A DNA stretch of 64,000 bases, taken from assembly GCF_016650035.1 (NCBI RefSeq), contig NZ_JAENWM010000008.1, positions 1-64,000 of the forward strand. The letters are read 5' to 3'. How positions within the stretch are numbered: position 1 is the stretch's first letter; each line of letters starts with the position of its first letter. The stretch is from Clostridium sp. GTDB taxonomy: Bacteria; Bacillota; Clostridia; Clostridiales; Clostridiaceae. Shown here one piece after another: positions 19,931 to 30,173 of this stretch. The notes under the pieces are model-generated. The model had not been told where the DNA came from, ran no database searches, and saw only the letters and a list, made by a program, of their open reading frames with translations. Made by a program: the position numbers and the translations under genes.

Positions 19931-20476
19931 ATGAAAAAATTTGTTTGTACAGTATGTGGATATATACATGAAGGAGACTTCGCACCTGATGTGTGCCCAG
20001 TTTGTGGTGCAAAATCCGATAAATTCATCGAAAAAACTGATGATGATATGACTTGGGCAGATGAACATGTAATTGGAGTTGCTAAAGAAGTAAGCGAAGA
20101 GGTTCTAGAGGGACTAAGAGCTAATTTTGCCGGAGAATGTACCGAAGTTGGTATGTATTTAGCAATGAGCCGCCAAGCTGATAGAGAAGGTTTCCCTGAA
20201 GTAGCAGAAGCTTACAAGCGAATAGCTTTTGAAGAAGCAGACCACGCTTCAAAATTTGCTGAATTGCTTGGAGATGTAGTAACAGCTGATACCAAAAAGA
20301 ATCTTGAAATGAGAGTTGCAGCTGAACATGGAGCTTGCCAAGGTAAAAAAGATTTAGCTACTTTAGCTAAAAAACTTAACTACGATGCAATACACGATAC
20401 AGTACATGAAATGTGTAAAGACGAAGCACGTCACGGTGCAGCATTTAAGGGATTACTCAATAGATATTTCAAGTAA
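19931..20476 (+). CDS. Reverse rubrerythrin (rubredoxin domain first)
   Basis: A peroxide- and oxygen-reducing protein of anaerobes. Residues 1-35 are a rubredoxin-type iron site (CTVCGY near 5 and CPVCGA near 22). Residues about 50-180 are a four-helix ferritin-like diiron domain with ExxH-type ligands (EADH near 113, EARH near 168). This order, rubredoxin before ferritin-like, defines reverse rubrerythrin, which in Clostridium acetobutylicum is PerR-repressed and strongly oxygen-induced. PerR-like boxes in the upstream region fit that here. Confidence 0.95.
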   Translation: MKKFVCTVCGYIHEGDFAPDVCPVCGAKSDKFIEKTDDDMTWADEHVIGVAKEVSEEVLEGLRANFAGECTEVGMYLAMSRQADREGFPEVAEAYKRIAFEEADHASKFAELLGDVVTADTKKNLEMRVAAEHGACQGKKDLATLAKKLNYDAIHDTVHEMCKDEARHGAAFKGLLNRYFK

Positions 20477-20491
20477 AATAATATAGAGTAA

Positions 20492-20528
20492 AAAAGCAAC
20501 TTACAGATAATTTCTGTAAGTTGCTTTT
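20492..20528. terminator. Bidirectional terminator between rubrerythrin and upp
   Basis: A perfect 16-bp stem (20492-20507 with 20513-20528) beginning with A residues and ending with T residues, usable on both strands by the convergent genes. Confidence 0.9.
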
Positions 20529-20549
20529 AAGTTTTCATATAATAATTAA

Positions 20550-21179
20550 CTATTTAGTTCCGAATAACCTGTCGCCAGCATCTCCAAGACCTGGTACAAT
20601 ATATCCTTTTTCATTTAATCTTTCATCAATTGAAGCTACATATATATCCACATCTGAATGTGCCTCTGTAATAGCCTTAAGTCCCTCTGGTGCCGCTATA
20701 AGACACATGATTTTTATGTTTATAGCACCTCTTTTCTTAAGAGCTGCAATTGCATCTATTGCAGACCCTCCTGTAGCAATCATAGGATCTGTAATAATTA
20801 CATCTCTTTCGTTAATGTCCTGAGGTAATTTGCAAAAATATTCAACTGGTTGAAGTGTTTCCTCATTTCTATACATACCTATATGTCCAACCTTAGCTGC
20901 TGGTATAAGTTTTAGCATACCGTCAACCATTCCTAGCCCTGCTCTAAGTATTGGAACTATTGCCATTTTCTTTCCCGCTAAAACTTTACATTTAGTAGTG
21001 CAAATAGGTGTTTTTATTTCTATTTCTTGTGTTTGTATATCACGTGTAACTTCATAAGCCATTAGCATTGCAACTTCAGAAACCAACTCTCTAAAATCCT
21101 TTGAACCTGTATTTTCGTCTCTTATGAATGATAATTTATGTTGTATAAGTGGATGTGTAATTTGTGTTACTTTACTCAT
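20550..21179 (-). CDS. upp: Uracil phosphoribosyltransferase
   Basis: Converts uracil and PRPP to UMP in pyrimidine salvage. The 209-residue protein has the PRPP-binding motif [12 protein letters not shown] near residue 128 and the uracil-binding C-terminal [13 protein letters not shown]. It follows rpiB by 28 bp and is the last gene of a leftward run. Confidence 0.96.
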   Translation of the reverse strand: MSKVTQITHPLIQHKLSFIRDENTGSKDFRELVSEVAMLMAYEVTRDIQTQEIEIKTPICTTKCKVLAGKKMAIVPILRAGLGMVDGMLKLIPAAKVGHIGMYRNEETLQPVEYFCKLPQDINERDVIITDPMIATGGSAIDAIAALKKRGAINIKIMCLIAAPEGLKAITEAHSDVDIYVASIDERLNEKGYIVPGLGDAGDRLFGTK

Positions 21180-21207
21180 ATATATTTCCTCCTAGATTTT
21201 TTATTAT

Positions 21208-21657
21208 TTATTTAATATATTTTTTCTCGATTTCTGTGATTTTGTCAATTCTCCTTTGATGTCTATCTCCTTGAAACTTGGCATTAATAAAGGCATCTAC
21301 TATATCCAGTGCTAACCCCTTGCCAATAACTCTTTCACCCATTGTAAGTATGTTAGCGTTATTATGTTCTCTAGCAGCATGAGCGCTAAAGGTATCATTA
21401 CATAGCGCCGCCCTTATTCCAGGTACTTTATTAGCAGCAATGCCTATCCCTATTCCTGTGCCACATATAAGTATACCTAATTCGTAATTATCTGCCACTA
21501 CCTCTTGTGCTACTTTTAGTGCATAATCTGGATAATCACAAGATTCTTCAGTATAAGTTCCAAAATCTTTTATCTGTACGTTTTTACTCTCTAAATGCAT
21601 AATTATCTCTTTTTTTAAGTTTAATCCACCATGGTCGCTACCTAATGCAATTTTCAT
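21208..21657 (-). CDS. rpiB: Ribose-5-phosphate isomerase B
   Basis: Interconverts ribulose 5-phosphate and ribose 5-phosphate. The 149-residue protein has the RpiB motifs GSDHGG near residue 7, the active-site CGTGIG near 65 (Cys as catalytic base) and the REHNNANILTMGER stretch near 97. It lies directly upstream of upp, so together they could supply ribose phosphate for PRPP and use it. Confidence 0.95.
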   Translation of the reverse strand: MKIALGSDHGGLNLKKEIIMHLESKNVQIKDFGTYTEESCDYPDYALKVAQEVVADNYELGILICGTGIGIGIAANKVPGIRAALCNDTFSAHAAREHNNANILTMGERVIGKGLALDIVDAFINAKFQGDRHQRRIDKITEIEKKYIK

Positions 21658-21712
21658 TATAAAACACCTCCGAAATAAATTTCCTTATAGAAAGCTACAT
21701 ATTACAAAAAAA

Positions 21713-21756
21713 GAAGACATTGGTATTTAAATAATCATTTAAATACCATTATCTTC
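21713..21756 (-). terminator. Terminator upstream of rpiB
   Basis: The stem TGGTATTTAAAT (21721-21732) with ATTTAAATACCA (21737-21748) is extended by GAAGA/TCTTC, with eight T residues on the minus-strand side. It overlaps the stop codon of the tiny ORF and should end the prfA-sua5 transcript. Confidence 0.8.
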
Positions 21757-21847
21757 CTCGTTTTATGGATAATACGAATAAATTGTTATTTAATTCTTCA
21801 AATTCTTTTAAATAATGCGAAAAATCTTTATCATACAATATGTTCAT
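21749..21847 (-). CDS. Possible 32-residue small protein
   Basis: A short frame starting ATG 21847 with an excellent AGGAGGATG site. It encodes a 32-residue charged peptide beginning MNILYDKDFSHYLKEF and ending SIKRGR. It lies between sua5 and rpiB on the same strand, and its stop codon runs into the terminator stem. No family is recognised. The ribosome-binding site is the main support. Confidence 0.5.
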   Translation of the reverse strand: MNILYDKDFSHYLKEFEELNNNLFVLSIKRGR

Positions 21848-21890
21848 AATCATCCTCCTTGTATTCTATAAAGTATAAATTGTCATCTAC

Positions 21891-22937
21891 CTACACATAA
21901 GTTATATCAAAACCTGCGGATTTCTTAAGCCTATTCATTATAGCAACACCTATGCCTTTTTCTTCAAAGGCTTCTGATAGTATTAAATCTACCTCTGTAG
22001 CATCAAAGCCTCTTAAAACTTCGAAAAGGTTTCTGCCCACATTACCAAGCTGATTTCTACTACCTAAAGAAACAACCGTTCCATAAGGATATTTATCTTT
22101 AGTTTCATCCGTTGCCATGATGCCTATTTTTTTGTTGCCCATACTATTCTGCACTATTTCATTGATTTTTGCAACAGTTTTTTCTAAATCTCCACATATA
22201 ATTTTCACTGGAGCTTTTGGAGCATAATGTCTATACTTCATACCAGGCGCCTTAGGAACATAATCACTCTTTGGTTTAGACATTATATTTTTATCAATAT
22301 ATATTTTATGGTCTATTTCTCTTAGCATCTCAATAGTTATAGCTCCTGGTCTTAATATGCATAATGGAGTACAGGTACAATCAACTATTGTTGACTCAAG
22401 CCCTACTTCACTTTTGCTCCCTCCTAAAATATACTCTATCTTTCCACTTAGATCCTCAATACAACTTTCTACATCAGTTGGACTAGGTTTACCAGATATA
22501 TTAGCTGACGGAGCTGCAATAGGCGTTCCCGCTGCTTCAATAAGTTTCCTTGCAATAATGTTTGAGGGCATGCGTATACCTACAGTACGGAGTCCCGCAC
22601 TTGTAGTTTCAGGAATTAAATCCGACTTATTAAAAATAAGTGTTATTGGCCCAGGCCAGTACCTATTCATTATTTGCTTAGCTAAATGCGGTATTTCTTT
22701 AACTAATGGACCTATATTAAAATCAGCCACATGAACGATAAGAGGGTTATCTTGCGGTCTACCCTTAGCCTTAAAAATCTTCTCAACAGCTATTTTATCT
22801 AAAGCATTAGCTCCAAGGCCATAAACCGTTTCAGTAGGAAACACAACTAACCCTCCTTCATTAATAACACGTCCTGCCTCATTAATTATATTTTGTTCAA
22901 TATTATTTTCATCTAAAATTACAATCTTTGTATTCAT
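21891..22937 (-). CDS. ywlC: L-threonylcarbamoyladenylate synthase (Sua5/YwlC)
   Basis: Makes threonylcarbamoyl-AMP for the t6A modification of ANN-decoding tRNAs. The 348-residue protein has a YrdC-type domain (about 1-205) with FPTETVYGLGANA and the KGRPQDNPLIVHV nucleotide motif, then a linker and the Sua5 C-terminal domain (about 220-348). This is the long two-domain form. ATG 22937 is preferred over GTG 22943, which overlaps the AGAGGTG site. Confidence 0.95.
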   Translation of the reverse strand: MNTKIVILDENNIEQNIINEAGRVINEGGLVVFPTETVYGLGANALDKIAVEKIFKAKGRPQDNPLIVHVADFNIGPLVKEIPHLAKQIMNRYWPGPITLIFNKSDLIPETTSAGLRTVGIRMPSNIIARKLIEAAGTPIAAPSANISGKPSPTDVESCIEDLSGKIEYILGGSKSEVGLESTIVDCTCTPLCILRPGAITIEMLREIDHKIYIDKNIMSKPKSDYVPKAPGMKYRHYAPKAPVKIICGDLEKTVAKINEIVQNSMGNKKIGIMATDETKDKYPYGTVVSLGSRNQLGNVGRNLFEVLRGFDATEVDLILSEAFEEKGIGVAIMNRLKKSAGFDITYV

Positions 22938-22952
22938 CCTCACACCTCTTAA

Positions 22953-23681
22953 TTAAATCGCATTAGTCATTATGAGCCCTAGTATTATGCCTAAAAGAAT
23001 ACCCAACGTACTTGTAGTTCCTGACCAAAGTTTTTTAGACTGTGGAACCATCTCTCCGTAAATCACATATAACATAACTCCAGACGCAAAAGCTAAAGCG
23101 TTTCCTAATATTTCCATAGATATACTGCCAATATGAATCCCCATCCAAGCACCAATTGCAGTAGGAAGTGCCGTTAAAAAAGCATAAAATAATATTTTTC
23201 TACTCTTTGCCCCGGTCAGCATTAAAGGTGCTGCAACTGCTAATCCTTCGGGTATATCATGTATTGCAATTATCACACTCATTTTAAGGCCTAAACTTTC
23301 TCCATTAACAAATCCAAATCCCATTATAAGCCCTTCCGGAAAATTATGAAGCATTATTCCTATAGCAACCATAAATGCAACCTTTGTATACTCAGAATTT
23401 ACGTTTTGGCTTAAGCTGCCGATTCTATCTATTATCACAACAATAACAATACCTAGAACTAAAAAAAATAAAGTTCTTAAAAATCCTGTTTTATCCGTTG
23501 CCTCCGGAATAAGTTCAAAAACTACTATAGAAAGCATAAGTCCTGATGCAAATCCTATAGTATTTCCTAAAAATTTTCGGGAAGGTTTCTTCATAACTAC
23601 ACCTAAAAATGCACCGAGCATTGTTCCTATAAGTGCTATTATCCCAGTAAATAAGATTATTAAAATAATTGTACTTTCCAA
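22953..23681 (-). CDS. ZIP-family divalent metal transporter
   Basis: A 242-residue membrane protein with about eight helices. The ZIP signature is seen in helix 4 (HNFPEGL) and helix 5 (HDIPEGLA), which supply the metal-binding His and Glu. It probably moves zinc or a related ion; direction and substrate cannot be read from sequence. TTG 23681 is chosen because GGGGGGAG precedes it and the protein then begins at the first helix. Confidence 0.9.
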   Translation of the reverse strand: MESTIILIILFTGIIALIGTMLGAFLGVVMKKPSRKFLGNTIGFASGLMLSIVVFELIPEATDKTGFLRTLFFLVLGIVIVVIIDRIGSLSQNVNSEYTKVAFMVAIGIMLHNFPEGLIMGFGFVNGESLGLKMSVIIAIHDIPEGLAVAAPLMLTGAKSRKILFYAFLTALPTAIGAWMGIHIGSISMEILGNALAFASGVMLYVIYGEMVPQSKKLWSGTTSTLGILLGIILGLIMTNAI

Positions 23682-23757
23682 ATTTCTCCCCCCACTTCTA
23701 TATGAAAATAAGCATAGAAGCATTTATGCACTATACTTATCTCTATATATATTAATC

Positions 23758-24360
23758 TTATTTATGCTCGCGAGGGTTTATGCTGTATTCTCTATATTCT
23801 TTAATTCTCTCTATAGCATCATCCGAAAAAAATGCTCCAACACATGATTTATATATTTCATCTAATAAATTATATTTCTTAAATCCGCCATTACTAATAG
23901 TAACATAGTAATATTCTTGATCTAGATCTGAAATTTTAATCTTATTATACATTTGAGCCACATAAGGATATTTTCGTAAAAATTTTAAATCTATAGGGAT
24001 AATCTTTTTATTTCTAAATCTAGATTTTGTTATTATAATAATTTCTAAATTCCTATCTTGATTTATAGTGTGAACTAAAGCAACTTTATTACATATAATA
24101 ATAAATTTAGCCTTTGCAATTCCACACCATATACTTATCTTGTAGCCCTCAAATTTAAATTCGATAAATTCTTCATTAAGCCTTAAAAGTATAACAAACG
24201 TAATCATAAGCTCGATGCAAACTAAATATATCACAAAGAAAATATTAATAATCTTTGATATTATTAATATGATCGGTAATAAAACAAAAATAAAGCACAT
24301 TGATAGCATAAAACGTTTATAAGTTTTCCTTTGCTTTCTAATGGCTTTATTTATATTCAT
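23758..24360 (-). CDS. Unknown two-helix membrane protein
   Basis: This 200-residue protein is not recognised. It has a basic N-terminus and two close membrane helices (about 18-38 and 44-62), then a soluble domain of about 135 residues rich in Ile, Lys and Tyr. That layout resembles small PH-like or DUF-type membrane proteins, but I cannot name a family. ATG 24360 follows AAGGGTGA. It sits between prfA and the ZIP gene and is probably co-transcribed. Confidence 0.75.
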   Translation of the reverse strand: MNINKAIRKQRKTYKRFMLSMCFIFVLLPIILIISKIINIFFVIYLVCIELMITFVILLRLNEEFIEFKFEGYKISIWCGIAKAKFIIICNKVALVHTINQDRNLEIIIITKSRFRNKKIIPIDLKFLRKYPYVAQMYNKIKISDLDQEYYYVTISNGGFKKYNLLDEIYKSCVGAFFSDDAIERIKEYREYSINPREHK

Positions 24361-24402
24361 AACTTCACCCTTCATTTATATTAATGCATATTTATATAAT
24401 GA

Positions 24403-25482
24403 CTATTGATCATTATTACCCATAGATTTCATCTTTTCTGCTTGGTCAGCGGTTATTAGTGTATTTAGCATTTCATCTATATCTCCATCAAGAAAATCCT
24501 CTAATCTATATAGAGTTAGCCCTATTCTATGATCTGTTACTCTTCCTTGGGGGTAGTTGTAAGTTCTTATTCTCTCACTTCTATCTCCTGTACCTACTTG
24601 ACTCTTTCGATCTTCAGCTATTCCTGCAGATCTTTCAGCCTCAGCTTTATTAAATAATCTAGATTTTAGTATGATCAAAGCCTTAGCCTTATTCTTTAAC
24701 TGAGATTTTTCATCCTGGCAAGAAACTACAATCCCTGTAGGTAAATGTGTCATTCTAACAGCAGAATCCGTTGTGTTAACACACTGACCTCCATTTCCAG
24801 ATGCTCTAAATACATCTATTTTTAGATCAATAGCATTAACTTCAATATCTACGTCATCAACCTCTGGTAAAACAGCTACCGTAGCCGTAGATGTATGAAT
24901 TCTTCCACTTGACTCCGTGTCTGGAACTCTTTGGACTCTATGAACTCCGCTTTCATATTTAAATTTACTATAGGTAGATTCGCCTCTTATCATAAATACT
25001 ATTTCTTTGAATCCGCCGATGTCAGTTTCATTAGCACTCATCACTTCAACTTTCCAATTATTACGCTCTGCATATCTTGTGTACATCCTAAATAGATTTG
25101 CTGCAAAAAGTGCTGCTTCATCTCCACCTGCACCTCCTCTAATTTCCACAAATACATTTCTTGCATCATTTGGGTCCTTAGGTAAAAGTAAAACTCGAAT
25201 TTCTTCTTCTACAGTTTCTTTAATTTCATTTAATTCTTTAATTTCAGCTTGAATCATATCTTTCATTTCTCTATCAGTTTCTTCTCTAAGCATTTCTTTA
25301 TTTGTATCTATATCTTCTTTAGCTTTTTTATATATTCTATATTTCATAACAAGTATTTCTACTTCAGCCTGCTCTTTAATTAGTTTTTGCCATTCCTTTT
25401 GATTAGCAATAACTAAAGGGTCGCTAATTTTCATATTAAGTTCATCATATTTATTTTCTGTAAACTCTAGTCTATCTAACAT
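24403..25482 (-). CDS. prfA: Peptide chain release factor 1
   Basis: Terminates translation at UAA and UAG. The 359-residue protein has the catalytic GGQ motif in [18 protein letters not shown] near residue 231. In the codon-recognition domain, the decoding loop should lie about 180-195 ([18 protein letters not shown]). ATG 25482 is preferred over GTG 25491, which overlaps the GGAGTG site. It follows prmC, whose product methylates the GGQ glutamine. Confidence 0.97.
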   Translation of the reverse strand: MLDRLEFTENKYDELNMKISDPLVIANQKEWQKLIKEQAEVEILVMKYRIYKKAKEDIDTNKEMLREETDREMKDMIQAEIKELNEIKETVEEEIRVLLLPKDPNDARNVFVEIRGGAGGDEAALFAANLFRMYTRYAERNNWKVEVMSANETDIGGFKEIVFMIRGESTYSKFKYESGVHRVQRVPDTESSGRIHTSTATVAVLPEVDDVDIEVNAIDLKIDVFRASGNGGQCVNTTDSAVRMTHLPTGIVVSCQDEKSQLKNKAKALIILKSRLFNKAEAERSAGIAEDRKSQVGTGDRSERIRTYNYPQGRVTDHRIGLTLYRLEDFLDGDIDEMLNTLITADQAEKMKSMGNNDQ

Positions 25483-25563
25483 TTTTATCACTCCGTATAT
25501 ATATTTTCACATTATCTATTTTATCACATTTATTAGCAATATACAAATTGAAATTAAAGCGCC

Positions 25564-26418
25564 TTATTCAGGTAAAGTTGCACTAACAACTCTATCATTT
25601 CCCGATAAATCTTTGATACATTCTACTTCCTTAAATCCTGACTTTAATAGTATTCTCATAACCTGATCCTTTTGATCATATCCTATTTCAAAAGCTAAAA
25701 GCCCACCTTTTTCTAAGACCTGTAAACTTTGCTTTGTAATCCTTCTGTAAAAATCCAAACCGTCCTCCCCACCACTAAGGGCTAAATACGGTTCATAATC
25801 CTTTACATCTTCCATAAGAGAGGGTATAATCTCATCCCTTATGTAAGGAGGATTAGAGACTACGACTTGGAACTTCTTATTCTCATCTATAGCCACTTGC
25901 AATAAATCACTAAACTCCGCGTGGACTCTTTTAGACAAATCAAATCTTTCTATATTTGATTTTGAAAGAGCTACTGCTTCCTTGGATATATCATACAGCG
26001 TTACCTTAGCTCCTTTAACAAATTCAGCTATAGCTATACCAATAGCACCACTTCCGCTACAAACGTCGCAAACCTCAGTATAAGCCCTCTTATTTATGTG
26101 TTCAATAACACCTTCGACTAAAATTTCCGTATCAGGTCTTGGTATTAAAACTCCGGGCCTTACAATGAAATTCATACCCATAAATTCACAATCTCCAAGA
26201 ATATATTTTACAGGCATCTTATTTTTTCTTAGATTAATTAACCTTATAAATTCATTTTCCTGATTTGGATTAAGTTCAAAACTTCTATTAATCATTATGA
26301 ATAATTTATCCACATTTAAAACTTTGGAAAGTAAAAGCTGCGAATCTAATATATAACTTTCAATCCCAACTTTTTTTAATATTCCATAGGATTCAATGAG
26401 TATTTCTCCTATATTCAT
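25564..26418 (-). CDS. prmC: Release factor glutamine methyltransferase
   Basis: Methylates the GGQ glutamine of release factors using S-adenosylmethionine. The 284-residue protein has an N-terminal helical recognition domain (about 1-75), the SAM-binding DVCSGSGAIGIA near residue 118 and the catalytic NPPY motif in VVSNPPYIRDE near 185. Its ATG overlaps the upstream stop codon by one base (TAATG), and prfA follows. Confidence 0.95.
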   Translation of the reverse strand: MNIGEILIESYGILKKVGIESYILDSQLLLSKVLNVDKLFIMINRSFELNPNQENEFIRLINLRKNKMPVKYILGDCEFMGMNFIVRPGVLIPRPDTEILVEGVIEHINKRAYTEVCDVCSGSGAIGIAIAEFVKGAKVTLYDISKEAVALSKSNIERFDLSKRVHAEFSDLLQVAIDENKKFQVVVSNPPYIRDEIIPSLMEDVKDYEPYLALSGGEDGLDFYRRITKQSLQVLEKGGLLAFEIGYDQKDQVMRILLKSGFKEVECIKDLSGNDRVVSATLPE

Positions 26419-27323
26419 TATACTTCAATACCTTCCGCTACTTTAAGCGCTTTTATCGCCACCTCAAGTTGTGACAAATCCGGTTCTCTTGTAGTTAGAT
26501 TTTGTAATTTGAGCCCTGGGTAAGAAAGGATTCCAGCTAAACTTCCACTGCTTTTTCCCATCCATTTAATAATTTCATAACTTACTCCTGAAATTACAGG
26601 AAGAAGTACAATCCTATATATTATTCTCTCCCCAATTGAATTCCAACCTGTTAAAGAAAACACTATTATACTAACTATCATTACTAAAAATAAAAAATTC
26701 GTACCGCATCTTGGATGTAACCTACCAAACTTAGCTGCATTCTCTGGTGTTAATTCCATATCACTTTCATAACAAAATATGGTTTTATGTTCAGCACCAT
26801 GATACTCAAACACTCTTTTAATATCTTCCATTTTTCCTATTAGATACACATACGCAAGAAATATCGTGACTCTAATAATTCCTTCTACAATATTCAAAGT
26901 CATTACACTTGCACCAATTTTGCTGAAAACACTAGCTACGAAAGTTGGCAAAACAAAAAATAATCCTATTGATATAATAAGTGAAAGGGCAAGAGATATC
27001 CCCATAATCACATCATTACTTTTCTCTTTAAATATTTTTTTTAACCATTTATCTAGTTTTGAAGGTTCTTCTTCCTCTTCGAAAAAAGAGGCTGAATAGT
27101 TTAAAGTTTGTACACCTATAATTAGTGATTCAATTAACGAAATGAATCCTCTTATTATTGGGAGTCCCAAAACTTTATTCTTTTTAGTGTAAGATATATA
27201 ATCCTTTTTTTCCACTACAATTTCTCCCCCTGCAGTTCTAACTGCAGTGGCAATTCCCTTACTCCCTCTCATCATAACTCCTTCAATTACTGCCTGACCT
27301 CCAACATTTACATTTCTAGCCAT
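26418..27323 (-). CDS. DUF1385 membrane protein (YqhQ type)
   Basis: A 301-residue protein of the DUF1385 family, recognised by GGQAVIEGVMMRG at the N-terminus and the AEHKTIFCYE and HPRCGTNFLF motifs in the second half. Five or so membrane segments lie between about residues 55 and 260. The family is conserved in Firmicutes, often beside prmC/prfA, and is described as a possible metal-dependent enzyme or transporter; its role is unsettled. It is 1 bp from prmC and 2 bp from tdk. Confidence 0.88.
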   Translation of the reverse strand: MARNVNVGGQAVIEGVMMRGSKGIATAVRTAGGEIVVEKKDYISYTKKNKVLGLPIIRGFISLIESLIIGVQTLNYSASFFEEEEEPSKLDKWLKKIFKEKSNDVIMGISLALSLIISIGLFFVLPTFVASVFSKIGASVMTLNIVEGIIRVTIFLAYVYLIGKMEDIKRVFEYHGAEHKTIFCYESDMELTPENAAKFGRLHPRCGTNFLFLVMIVSIIVFSLTGWNSIGERIIYRIVLLPVISGVSYEIIKWMGKSSGSLAGILSYPGLKLQNLTTREPDLSQLEVAIKALKVAEGIEV

Positions 27324-27325
27324 AA

Positions 27326-27910
27326 TTACACCCCTTCCCTAGGAACAATGTGACACTTTCTACATCTAGCTTCATAGGATTCTGTAGCCCCAATTAACAC
27401 AATCCGGTCCTCATACTTAGCTGGTTTTCCATTAATTAAACGCTGAGTTCTAGTAGCTGGATTACCACATACTACACAAATAGCTTGGATTTTATCAACA
27501 AATTCAGCTGTAGCTAAGAGGGCAGGTATCGGCCCAAAAGGTACTCCCCTAAAATCCATATCAAGTCCTGCACAAATAACTCGTTTATTATTATCAGCTA
27601 AAATAGTAATTATATCAATTATTCCTAAATCAAAAAATTGAACCTCATCAATGGCAACAACTTGTGTATCCTCATCTATAAGATTTAATATCTCTGCACT
27701 ATCTTTAACCGGAACCGCTTCTTCCTTAACTCCACAATGAGAAACCACATCTTCCTTGCTAAATCTAATATCAATTTTCGGTTTAAAAACTTGTACCTTT
27801 TGTTTTGCAATTTTAGTTCTTCTTATCCTACGTATTAGTTCCTCAGATTTCCCACTATACATAGGTCCTACAATAACTTCCACCCAGCCATGATTTTTTG
27901 GTCCGTACAT
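27326..27910 (-). CDS. tdk: Thymidine kinase
   Basis: Phosphorylates thymidine to TMP. The 194-residue type II enzyme has the P-loop [11 protein letters not shown] near residue 16, the Walker B-like AIDEVQFFD near 89 and zinc-binding cysteines in CVVCGNPA near 145 and CRKCH near 183. ATG 27910 follows GGAGGT. It is the first gene of the tdk-DUF1385-prmC-prfA run and diverges from rpmE. Confidence 0.96.
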   Translation of the reverse strand: MYGPKNHGWVEVIVGPMYSGKSEELIRRIRRTKIAKQKVQVFKPKIDIRFSKEDVVSHCGVKEEAVPVKDSAEILNLIDEDTQVVAIDEVQFFDLGIIDIITILADNNKRVICAGLDMDFRGVPFGPIPALLATAEFVDKIQAICVVCGNPATRTQRLINGKPAKYEDRIVLIGATESYEARCRKCHIVPREGV

Positions 27911-28084
27911 AACTTTACCTCCAATTTGTTAATCCTTCTTTTAAAAAGTTAAAAGTAAGACTTTAAATACGCATATAATTTTAAAAAAAATTTCCACACA
28001 CCTTATTACCCAACAAAAAACTTGAGCATATACATTTTATCAAATATATACAATATATAAAAGTAAAAATTAATTTTATTATTG

Positions 28085-28114
28085 TTGACTTAATTATTCA
28101 TTCTATGATAAAAT
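28085..28114 (+). promoter_or_regulatory. Possible promoter of rpmE
   Basis: TTGACT (28085-28090) and TAAAAT (28109-28114) are 18 bp apart, upstream of rpmE. A second TTGACA at 28122-28127 has no good partner. Confidence 0.35.
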
Positions 28115-28165
28115 TGAATAGTTGACAATACGGATATACATTTTTTTTAGAAAGAGGTGAAAAAT

Positions 28166-28384
28166 ATGCAAGAAGGAATACATCCAGAATACCATAATGA
28201 TACAGTTGTTAAATGTGCATGTGGAAACACTTTTATTACAGGATCTACTAAACAAGAACTTAAAGTAGACGTATGTTCTAAATGTCATCCATTCTACACT
28301 GGAAAGCAAAAGAATATTGATGCTGGTGGAAGAGTTGATAGATTTATGAAAAAATTCAACCTTAAAAATGACGATATCGAATAA
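28166..28384 (+). CDS. rpmE: Ribosomal protein L31, zinc-binding form
   Basis: A 72-residue large-subunit protein. It has the L31 start QEGIHPEYH and the four zinc cysteines (CACG near 17-19 and CSKC near 38-41), followed by the signature HPFYTGKQK. This zinc-replete form is usually replaced by a Cys-less paralogue under zinc limitation; no such paralogue is in this window. ATG 28166 is chosen over GTG 28157, which lies in the AGAGGTG site. Confidence 0.97.
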   Translation: MQEGIHPEYHNDTVVKCACGNTFITGSTKQELKVDVCSKCHPFYTGKQKNIDAGGRVDRFMKKFNLKNDDIE

Positions 28385-28390
28385 TATATT

Positions 28391-28420
28391 AATGGAAAAG
28401 ATTTAATTATCTTTTCCATT
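28391..28420. terminator. Bidirectional terminator between rpmE and rho
   Basis: A perfect 12-bp stem (28391-28402 with 28409-28420) and T residues on the plus-strand side, between convergent genes. Confidence 0.85.
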
Positions 28421-28485
28421 TTTTAATTTATAGAAGTAATTTTAAAATACCAATAAATAATTAACAATATGTACTTTAAATTATT

Positions 28486-29967
28486 TTATCTAGCTAATAC
28501 TTCAAAATTCTTATTTATCATTTCAATAAATTCTTTATTACTTTTAGTTGTAGCTAATAAATTTAGGAGTTTCTCTGTTACACCCATAGCATTACCTTCT
28601 CTATACATAATCTTTCTTAAATTATATATTGTTTCCATTTCAATTTTAGTAAGCAATAGATCTTCTCTTCTTGTTCCTGATTTATAAATATCAACAGCAG
28701 GGAATATTCTTTTTTCTTGAAGTTTTCTATCTAAGTGAACTTCCATATTACCCGTCCCCTTAAATTCTTCAAAAATCATATCATCCATTCTACTTCCCGT
28801 ATCTACCAAAGCAGTCGCAAGTATTGTTAAACTTCCACCTTCTTCAATATTTCTAGCAGCTCCAAAAAATTTCTTTGGCATTAAAATTGCACTAGGATCG
28901 AGTCCACCGGATAGTGTTCTTCCTGAAGGTGTTACCGTTAAATTATAGGCTCTAGAAAGTCTAGTTAAACTATCTAATAGAATAATTACATCCTGACCTT
29001 GTTCAACCATTCTTTTAGCTCTTTCAAGTACCATATAAGCTACTTTTGTATGATGATCTGGTTCTTCATCAAAAGTTGAATAGATAACTTCGCCTTTGAT
29101 AGATCTTTGCATATCAGTAACTTCTTCTGGTCTCTCATCTATTAACACAACAATTAATTTTACTTCTGGGTGATTTACAGAGATACTATTAGCGATTTTT
29201 TTAAGAAGTGTTGTTTTTCCTGCCTTGGGCGGTGCCACAATTATGCCTCTTTGACCTTTACCTATAGGTGAAATAATGTCCATAATTCTTGTAGATAAAT
29301 CACCGGGACCAGTTTCTAGTGCCAATCTTTGAGTTGGGTAAATAGGCGTTAGCCTTTCAAAAGGTCTTCTACCAACAGCTCTTTCTGGATTTTCACCATT
29401 TACTGCCTGTACATACAATAAGGCTTTGAATTTTTCGCCTTCCTTAGGTGTTCTAACTTTACCTTCTACTTCATCTCCAGTTTGCAAATTAAATCTTCTA
29501 ATTTGAGATGGCGAAACATAAATATCATCCTGACCTGATAAATAGTTATTTCCTCTTAAAAACCCATAACTATTATTTTCAATTATTTCTAGAACCCCTC
29601 TTGCTGCCCCTGATTCATTTATCATTTCTTGCAGTTTCTCTTTTTTATTTTCATTTTGATTCTTAAAACCAGTATCTACGTCTGCACTAGGAGTTTTCAC
29701 TTTTTGAATTTCTTCTTTTTGAATTGATTTATTCGGAATTTGTTCTTCTGAATTTTCCATGGTATTAGTTTGGACTGTAGAAGTGATTTTAGGGCTTATT
29801 TTTTCTCTTAGAAGAACTCCATCCCTTTGCAATGATATGGGAGTTATCTTCTTTATTTCCTGAATTAATTCTGTTTTTTTAAGCTTGGAAATGTTTTTAA
29901 CGCCAAGCTCTTTACAATGTTCTCGTAGCTCAACTACTGTCATGGTATCAACATCTTTATTTATCAA
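28486..29967 (-). CDS. rho: Transcription termination factor Rho
   Basis: A hexameric RNA helicase ending untranslated transcripts. The 493-residue protein has a Rho_N/SAP-like segment (about 8-45), a Ser/Thr/Glu-rich insertion (about 50-115), the cold-shock-like RNA-binding domain (about 118-190) and the ATPase core with P-loop [12 protein letters not shown] near 240 and [10 protein letters not shown] near 270. The insertion makes it longer than the usual 420 residues; such inserts are common in Clostridium. TTG 29967 lies seven bases from GGAGGTG. Confidence 0.95.
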   Translation of the reverse strand: MINKDVDTMTVVELREHCKELGVKNISKLKKTELIQEIKKITPISLQRDGVLLREKISPKITSTVQTNTMENSEEQIPNKSIQKEEIQKVKTPSADVDTGFKNQNENKKEKLQEMINESGAARGVLEIIENNSYGFLRGNNYLSGQDDIYVSPSQIRRFNLQTGDEVEGKVRTPKEGEKFKALLYVQAVNGENPERAVGRRPFERLTPIYPTQRLALETGPGDLSTRIMDIISPIGKGQRGIIVAPPKAGKTTLLKKIANSISVNHPEVKLIVVLIDERPEEVTDMQRSIKGEVIYSTFDEEPDHHTKVAYMVLERAKRMVEQGQDVIILLDSLTRLSRAYNLTVTPSGRTLSGGLDPSAILMPKKFFGAARNIEEGGSLTILATALVDTGSRMDDMIFEEFKGTGNMEVHLDRKLQEKRIFPAVDIYKSGTRREDLLLTKIEMETIYNLRKIMYREGNAMGVTEKLLNLLATTKSNKEFIEMINKNFEVLAR

Positions 29968-30116
29968 AAATCTGCACCTCCGAAGGGTATTTTATATAAT
30001 ATCTATTTAATAAATATCATGGGAATTTAAAAACGTATTTACTATCCAATGAATTTTTTTGAAATGATATACTATTTTAATTATATCCTATTTCATAATT
30101 TTAATCCACTATATTA

Positions 30117-30154
30117 AAAATGCACATAAACCACTAAAAGTTTATGTGCATTTT
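30117..30154 (-). terminator. Terminator of the gene at 30174-30518
   Basis: A perfect 15-bp stem (30117-30131 with 30140-30154), T-rich on the minus-strand exit side. Confidence 0.85.
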
Positions 30155-30173
30155 ATAACCTATTACATTTATT

